This document shows, in pieces, positions 55,830 through 64,000 of a DNA stretch of 64,000 bases (position 1 is the stretch's first letter; each line of letters starts with the position of its first letter). Origin of the DNA: Polyodon spathula. Its lineage: Eukaryota; Chordata; Actinopteri; Acipenseriformes; Polyodontidae. The DNA lies in NCBI RefSeq assembly GCF_017654505.1, contig NC_054548.1, forward strand, positions 21,898,447-21,962,446. Reading direction: 5' to 3'. The notes beneath the pieces are model-generated. The model did not search any database. It saw only the letters and a list, made by a program, of their open reading frames with translations, and was not told the origin of the DNA. A program made the position numbers and the translations under genes.

Positions 55830-56110
55830 CTAAAACTCACTGCTAAAGCCATAGTTTGGACTAGAATGGAATAGCAAAGGTTGCCTCCCATAATCTAGAG
55901 CAGTGGCTATTACAGCCCAGTCAATTGCAAGACTTTGTCCAAATAGGTCCTTAATTATTGTATTAATCTTCATCAAAGCATGCAATGGAAGACCAAAGGT
56001 GGCCTCCCCCTTCTCTAGATATATGTACAACTCTTGTGACATACATACATACAGTACAGACGCCTCCAGTATTTCCCAGTCCACTGAGATATGCTCTGCC
56101 AGTAGCGCAT
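55830..56110 (-). other. Unidentified ~85-codon open frame between rabl3 exons
   Basis: The minus-strand frame (DWEILEASVLYVCMSQELYI...) has no match to RABL3 and occupies the place where the missing exons should be. It may be part of an inserted repeat. The product was not recognised. Confidence 0.25.
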
Positions 56111-56366
56111 AATATTAACGAAGGACATGGTGCACACCAGAATGAATACACACAGCTTATGAAACATCAGAAATATACAGGATTAGTAGCACTGCATTAG
56201 GTACAACTAACAAAACAAAATATACAATTCCCAATTATAATTAAATGGGAATTAAAAAAAACACACCAGATTAATTTCCTCTGCGTTAAAATCTTTTGCC
56301 AGGAAAGCTGTCCTTGTCAACACGTCACTTCGCTTATTTTCTGGAATTTGGTAGGTCACAGATTAC

Positions 56367-56496
56367 CATTTTCAGAGTTGTAAAACACTGCTCTGGTGCT
56401 TTTCACACTGCTGCCACTGCCTACTGTGCCTCCAACATCCCACAGCTCTATGTAGTATGTCTACTCTTCAGGTGTTCCTTCTTTGTAGCCGTGAAC
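56367..56496 (-). pseudogene. rabl3: rabl3 exon 3 with in-frame TAG
   Basis: The acceptor TTTCACAG and donor G|GTAATC are intact. The 43 codons align with human residues [20 protein letters not shown] onward without gaps. Codon 12 of the exon is TAG where human has Lys, and the downstream ELWDVGG switch-II-like motif is preserved. Two other substitutions (D to G, S to T) are ordinary divergence. Confidence 0.93.
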
Positions 56497-57149
56497 CTGT
56501 GAAATGAAGCAACGCAAATCATTTAGGCTTTCACAGAAATCTAGCCAGTTTTATAGCAATAATCCCCTCTAAAGCGTTCCATGTGCCAAAGTATGGCCAG
56601 GGATTCCTTGTGGGACCTTTCTTAATACCAGTTACTACAGGCAAAATTAACGGTGTGAGATAAGCAGTTAGCAAGAGCACTCAAAGAATCTGCTTTACTC
56701 ACACATCAACAGAGCAGCCAACTGTCCATGAGGGGTTACCCAGCATTTGATTCTGACACAGCAAGTGAACCAGAGAGGATTTGCCAACACCGGCAAAATA
56801 GTGTGTTGTGCATGTAGTCTAAAACACATTAGTCCATTGTCTAATCTTTACTGCAATATTTCATTTTGTTTAGTACATTTTGATGTAATATATTTATTAG
56901 CATTCATTTTGATTTATTTATTTTAGTAAATACATGGCAAGGTGTACATGAGGTGAGAAAAAGGTTCTCAAGGAGTTATTTACTGGTGGTGAATAGATGT
57001 TTTCAACTATTAAGCCTACATCGCAGCATCACTTTGGAAATGAAAGGCAATATTTATTGACAGTCACAATCAGTAATTTCTTGGTGACTTGCACTGCATG
57101 GCAATTACATCACGATACTGATCCAGATGGTAGTTTTCTCTTAAAACAC

Positions 57150-57151
57150 AG

Positions 57152-57194
<43 letters not shown>
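57150..57194. repeat. Poly-T tract, ~45 bp
   Basis: A homopolymer within rabl3 intron 1. It could be the antisense tail of a retroposed sequence, but none was recognised next to it. Confidence 0.9.
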
Positions 57195-57198
<4 letters not shown>

Positions 57199-57467
57199 CT
57201 ATCAAATACATCATTATCATGATCAGTAGGCTACCCACCAATTCTGCCGACTTACTAGACTGGACTTTACCTTATCAGGAGTAGTGTGTTGTAGGATCAT
57301 GATCATAAATCACCTAGTTTTAAAAATATACGTCTCAAAACCACTATTAGTTGCTTAATGCATAAGGTATTACTTTTCCTTTGAAGCGATTTGGGGAGGT
57401 TTATATTTAATGAAAAACATTCAGAATTATAATTTTGTGTATTTTACTGCATCTTTCAAGAACTCAA

Positions 57468-59721
<2,254 letters not shown>

Positions 59722-60880
59722 AAGATCAATCAATCAATATTTATTTTATATAGTGCCTTTTATAGTGGACCACCATCACAACACACTTTACAAGATAGTG
59801 AGGAACAATACAAAATACATTAATTGCAGTGAAATATAAATACAAACAGTAAAAACAATGCAAATACATTAAATACAGGCATAATACATAAAATACAAGG
59901 CTAGGATGTGAATTCTAAACATTGTGGACGAATTAGGAGGAGTGAAAAAAGCTGAAAACCTGATAACAGCTAATAACTGATATTAGGCTTAAAGAGCACT
60001 GAAAGCAAGAGAGAACAAGTGGGTCTAGAGAGTTGATTTGAAGTGAGTAACTGTGGGAGCAGCACGCACTAAAGCTGGGAGAGAGTTCCAGAGAGTCAGG
60101 GCCATGACGCTAAAAGACTGCTCTCCGAGTGTGGTGCACTTTTGCTTTGGTATAACAAGCAAGCCAGAGTCAGAGGACCTCAGCTTGCGGGCAGGGACAT
60201 AGCAGGTCAGCAGGTTGGAGAGATTTTCTGGATCACTACAGCTGGGCAAGACGGGGTAATGTGATCATGTTTTTTATGGGTCCTAGCAGCGGCATTTTGA
60301 ACCAGCTGCAATCAGTTTATTGCACGTGAGGGAAGACTACCATAGAGAGAGTTGCAGTAGTTGAGTCGAAAGGAGATGACTGCATGACAGAGTATCTGCA
60401 TCCAGGATGAAAAGGTAGGGATGGACCTTTGGGATGTTTCAAAGGTAGTAAAAGGAGGATTTGACTACAGAGGAAATTTGGGCATCAAAGGAGAGGTTAC
60501 TATCCAGAAGTACACTGATGCTTCGTATAGTGGGGGAAGGTAGCAGCAGACAGTTTCCGAGGTTCAAGGCAGCAATACTAAGATTCTTGAGTTGGGTTAT
60601 CGATCCTTCTGAAGTTAGTGTTGAGATAAAGAAAATTGGCAGACATCCAGGCCTCGATGTCTTGGGTGCAAGCTGAGAGCCGGACCATGGCATAGGGATA
60701 TCTATGGTCTACATAGGAGTGAAACATGAGGCTATGTTTGTGTGTGAGGTGACCCAAGGGAAGTATGTAGATGTTGAAGAGAAAAGATAGGTGTGTAGTG
60801 GAGACCAAACTTACTTCTATACATCCATCACACCTAGTATTGTTACATATAAAGAACACCTTATCCAACTTGTATTATTT
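59722..60880 (-). mobile_element. L2-type LINE fragment, antisense, in gtf2e1 intron
   Basis: The plus strand starts AATCAATCAATATTTATTTT with TATAGTGCCTTTTATAG, the reverse complement of a LINE 3' tail. Minus-strand translations in several frames give FNIYILPLGHLTHKHSL, FHSYVDH (a mutated form of the catalytic YADD box), LSACTQDIEAWMSANFLYLN, NPLTQ-like linkers, LDSNLSFDAQISSVVKSSFY, and near the 3' end ARKLRSSDSGLLVIPK and ALTLWNSLPALVR. These are typical of L2-group reverse transcriptase and its C-terminal tail. Multiple frameshifts and the altered YADD make it inactive. Confidence 0.88.
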
Positions 60881-62346
60881 GGGATTTAATTTTAGAATTG
60901 TCACATTTCAGGGGAACAACAACAAAAAGTTTGTTTTTATTTATTTATTTTTTGATTGATTTTTCTTACCAGCAGGGGGAGCTCTCTCGTTATTTAATAG
61001 GGATTCAAGTGCCAGCATTTAACGATGTGATATGTGGATCATTTAGAGTTTGACTACAGAAAATAACACATTAATATACAGAATTTAACTTGCTAGGTCT
61101 TAACCTCTGCATGATGTGAAGAGGTTAAGAAAGGTATGTAAGAACTCTAAGAAAGGTATGTACTTCCTTACAGCACTTTAGTGTAATATTTTTACTGCAG
61201 GGCCTGGTCATGAAGACAGATATATCTTCAGAATCGTACTTGTCTTACTTTGTTCTTACCTGATGCCTTTCTTCAGCATTTTAGTAAAAGCATGTTTAAA
61301 ATGAGCACCCTTCGGAGACACATACAGTATATTGTCAGGAAACGGTTAACATTATCTGAATAGGTTTTAATGATAACATTGCTGACAAATGAACGTTATT
61401 GACTAGCAGGCTTTGTCATTTGCAATGACTGGAATGCGTCCAAATGGCCTGCTGCATCATGACATCACCCTCTCGCTGCAGCTTGATGAGGAACAAACCA
61501 GCAGACAGTCCTCTTTTGTGGTATATAGTGTAATAGTGGGTGAGCAAAAGAAAAAAAAAAGTCATTGATCATTTTCTTTGTTGAATAGGTTCCTAATTGG
61601 AGAATAAAGGGAAGTTGAAGTCTTCTGTACTGTATCAAGGCCAGATTTCCCTACAATGAGGGGGATTATGTTTATAGGATGATTGATTAGTAACTATAAC
61701 TGCAGCTGTGTTTATTACAGTATGTAAATTAGAAGTTGTTGGTCGCTGAAAATTGATCAGTGGTGTTGGAGCAGGAAAAACGTGAATAAATAGCATACTG
61801 TCCAGATACTAGAGCTGCCCTTTTTCATAAACCTAGTCCAACATAAATCTCTTAAAACGTTGTTTTAAAAGTTGTTATGCTCTGGTGAAGCACATAAGTG
61901 CTGGAATGTGATTGGTTGAATTGCTGTCTTTATGATAATATAGTTTGTTACTTGACTACACAATATATGCATTGTTGTGCATGGCAGTATATAACTAACA
62001 ATATGGTAATTTCTAAAATGTCAGCATGCTTCAATAAATCAATCTGTGTTTGCAGTCCCCATTAATTGGCTCTCTGTTTTGGACGCACAGTTTAATTAAT
62101 TGATAGAATATTCAATTACAGCAATAACCATTTGTCAAAGCCCAAGGGTATTATCCAAATTATGACAAGCGAGATCGACTCACTGCGAGATGATACACTG
62201 CCTAAAATTAATCTTTGCATTCATTGAAGAACAGTTTATTTATTTATTTATTTATTTTTATTTATTTAAATAAAGGGCATTGTAACTGTTTTTATTTACC
62301 CCATTGAACTACTGGTTTCTCCTCTGTACTATCCTGTTTTTAAATA
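60881..62346. other. gtf2e1 intron 1 sequence, unassigned part
   Basis: No exon or element recognised. A short tandem ATTT run lies at 62237-62275. Confidence 0.5.
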
Positions 62347-62753
62347 CAGTCAACCCTCTTTATACTGCCTGTTAAGGGCCATGGGCAAAATCTGGCAATA
62401 AGCGAGGGTGGCGTTATAGTGAGGGTCAAAAAAAAAAAATGCATACAATTACAGTATCTCCAGGCCATTTTAATAAAACATTACTCTTTTTAAAAACTAC
62501 AGTACTAATTCTTAACACAACAGTAGGTCTACTAGTGACATTGTATCATCTTTTCCCATCTGTATGTAACATACATGGTTACTTTTGAGGAACAGTTTAT
62601 ACTTAAAATAATAACAAAATAAACATTTAGCATCAAATCATCCAAACAACAATTCCATAAAAACAAAGCGTACAATTTAATTATTTTTTTATATCATCCA
62701 AACAACAATTCCATAAAAATAAAGCTATATATATATTATTATATATTTTTTAT

Positions 62754-62825
<72 letters not shown>

Positions 62826-63311
62826 GTATTATGCTGTTTACAAAACTGATGCCTTAGTTTGTCAGCCTTCATTTGTGTAAAACTTGCACGTAAACAAACC
62901 TCTACATATGAAAACATTTGCGATGTCTTGCTTTCTTATTTTCAGATGCATACATGTATATATTTTTTCTTTTGCTTTGTGTTAAATGTAGGGTCGACTC
63001 ACCATGTTATCCTTTTTTTGTTTTGGGAGTGCTGAGTGTTGGGTATGTTCAGTTTAACAGTGAATTAGGAAAGCGAGTCACAGGTTAACTGCATAACTTT
63101 GTTTTAATTGGATATGATTATTTCGCTGGTGCTACAATGAGGTAAATTGCAATGCTCATATTTACATTTGCTTGGCTTGGGAAGTTGGCGGATGGCAGAT
63201 AGCGGGGTTGCGATGTAACGGGTAAAAATAGCTCTGTTTTTATATTTGACATTTGTTCATAGAGAATTGCTGAGGGTATGCAAGGGTGGCGGTATAACGC
63301 GGGAAAACCTG
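62347..63311. mobile_element. Tigger/pogo-like nonautonomous DNA element flanked by TA
   Basis: The left end is CAGTCAACCCTCTTTATACT. The right end, reverse complemented (CAGGTTTTCCCGCGTTATACC), matches it imperfectly over ~24 bp. TA lies directly outside both ends (62345-62346 and 63312-63313). The subterminal phrases GCGAGGGTGGCGTTATAGTG on the left and GCAAGGGTGGCGGTATAACG on the right are also related. The interior has no transposase and includes a (TA)n tract at 62755-62822. The CAGTCAACCCTC-type end suggests the pogo/Tigger group. Confidence 0.72.
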
Positions 63312-64000
63312 TAAATCATTACAGTCAGTATGGAAACTATTTGAAATGTACAAATAAGCAGTTGCTAATACAAATGCAGTTGTTAATACAGATGCTTCTA
63401 TCTAGAGGTACATGGTGTACTCCAGCACCATATATGAAAACGCATCTTTCACATGTGCATACATAGTCTCAGCATGACAGAAAATAGGCTTTATTAAATT
63501 GACTATAAATGTTTTTCTCTAATTTGTTTTGTTGTGTGAGTGTGACCATTACCACTGTACTTTTGTGGGTGTGCAGTGAAATCACCTACTGCCCCAGGAT
63601 CTACTTAAGAAACAATGCATAGACTTCCTGGAATCTGTTGAACAAGAAGCCTTGCCATGGCTGTGAATAAAAAATTGGAGCAAACTTGTAATGAAAAAGC
63701 AGATTGCTTTGGCTGCAATCATGTAACAATGTAAGCATGACATGTATACAGTACACAAATTAAAACAGACAGATATGTCAGTATATGCCAAGATTCTGAT
63801 TGAAAGAATCCCAACCAAGTTTCATCACAACTAGACACTATCTAAAACTCAAACATACCTATTCCATATCCTATTATATGCAACCCCAGTGGGTGATGAC
63901 TTCTGCCTGTATATTGTTTAAAATAAATAATTAAGGTTGTTATCATTCACCCTCCATGGTTTCCCTAATAACCAATGTACTTCTGAAACTTAGGTTGGAA
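63312..64000. other. gtf2e1 intron 1 sequence to the end of the window
   Basis: No exon recognised; the second coding exon of gtf2e1 (start of the second zinc-ribbon pair) is not in this window. Confidence 0.5.

Noticed and set aside
55830..56110. The minus-strand open frame as missing rabl3 exons
   Set aside because: Its translation does not match the G-domain region expected (GIILVHDLTNKK and following), and its flanks lack suitable splice sites.

Overview
This is a 64 kb piece of an AT-rich vertebrate nuclear genome. It is probably from a ray-finned fish: the genes are vertebrate and intron-containing, and the window carries Tc1/mariner elements, an L2-type LINE, a DIRS-type tyrosine-recombinase element and extreme (TA)n microsatellite density. 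The sequence does not give the species. A lineage with a recent genome duplication (for example sturgeon or paddlefish) would explain two decayed single-copy genes close together, but that is inference.

Layout. 1-5.9 kb: repeats and microsatellites, with one unidentified minus-strand ORF. 5.97-6.59 kb: an intact single-exon Olig-family bHLH gene (olig1/olig4-like). 7.5-9.15 kb: a full-length but frameshifted Tc1-like transposon, with a 5'-truncated relative at 16.55-17.17 kb. 9-39 kb: a gene-poor stretch with microsatellites, a foldback MITE with a ~98-bp-arm palindrome (18.7-19.4 kb), an L2-like LINE fragment (30.4-31.15 kb), a solo LTR with a 5-bp target duplication (37.0-37.3 kb) and several unassigned higher-complexity blocks. 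39-41.2 kb: an internally deleted DIRS-like element. 42.3-45.1 kb: remnants of ercc1, with the first recognisable exon frameshifted and the exons for the central domain replaced by a ~1.1 kb transposon-like GATATC-rich array plus a (TA)n(TG)n tract. 49.4-51.9 kb: an intact five-exon granzyme/mast-cell-protease-like serine protease. 53.8-57.5 kb, minus strand: remnants of rabl3, with an in-frame stop, mutated splice sites and missing exons. 58.78-59.23 kb: the first coding exon of gtf2e1 (TFIIE alpha), whose remainder lies beyond the window. 59.7-63.3 kb, within that intron: an antisense L2-like LINE and a TIR element with TA target duplication.

The most notable biology is the pair of ercc1 and rabl3 remnants, which kept gene order and several splice sites while losing whole exons, next to apparently intact olig, granzyme-like and gtf2e1 genes. 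rabl3 and gtf2e1 are head-to-head, as in human, so the shared-promoter arrangement is visible although the rabl3 side has decayed. All identifications come from reading translations and motifs by eye; no database search was run.
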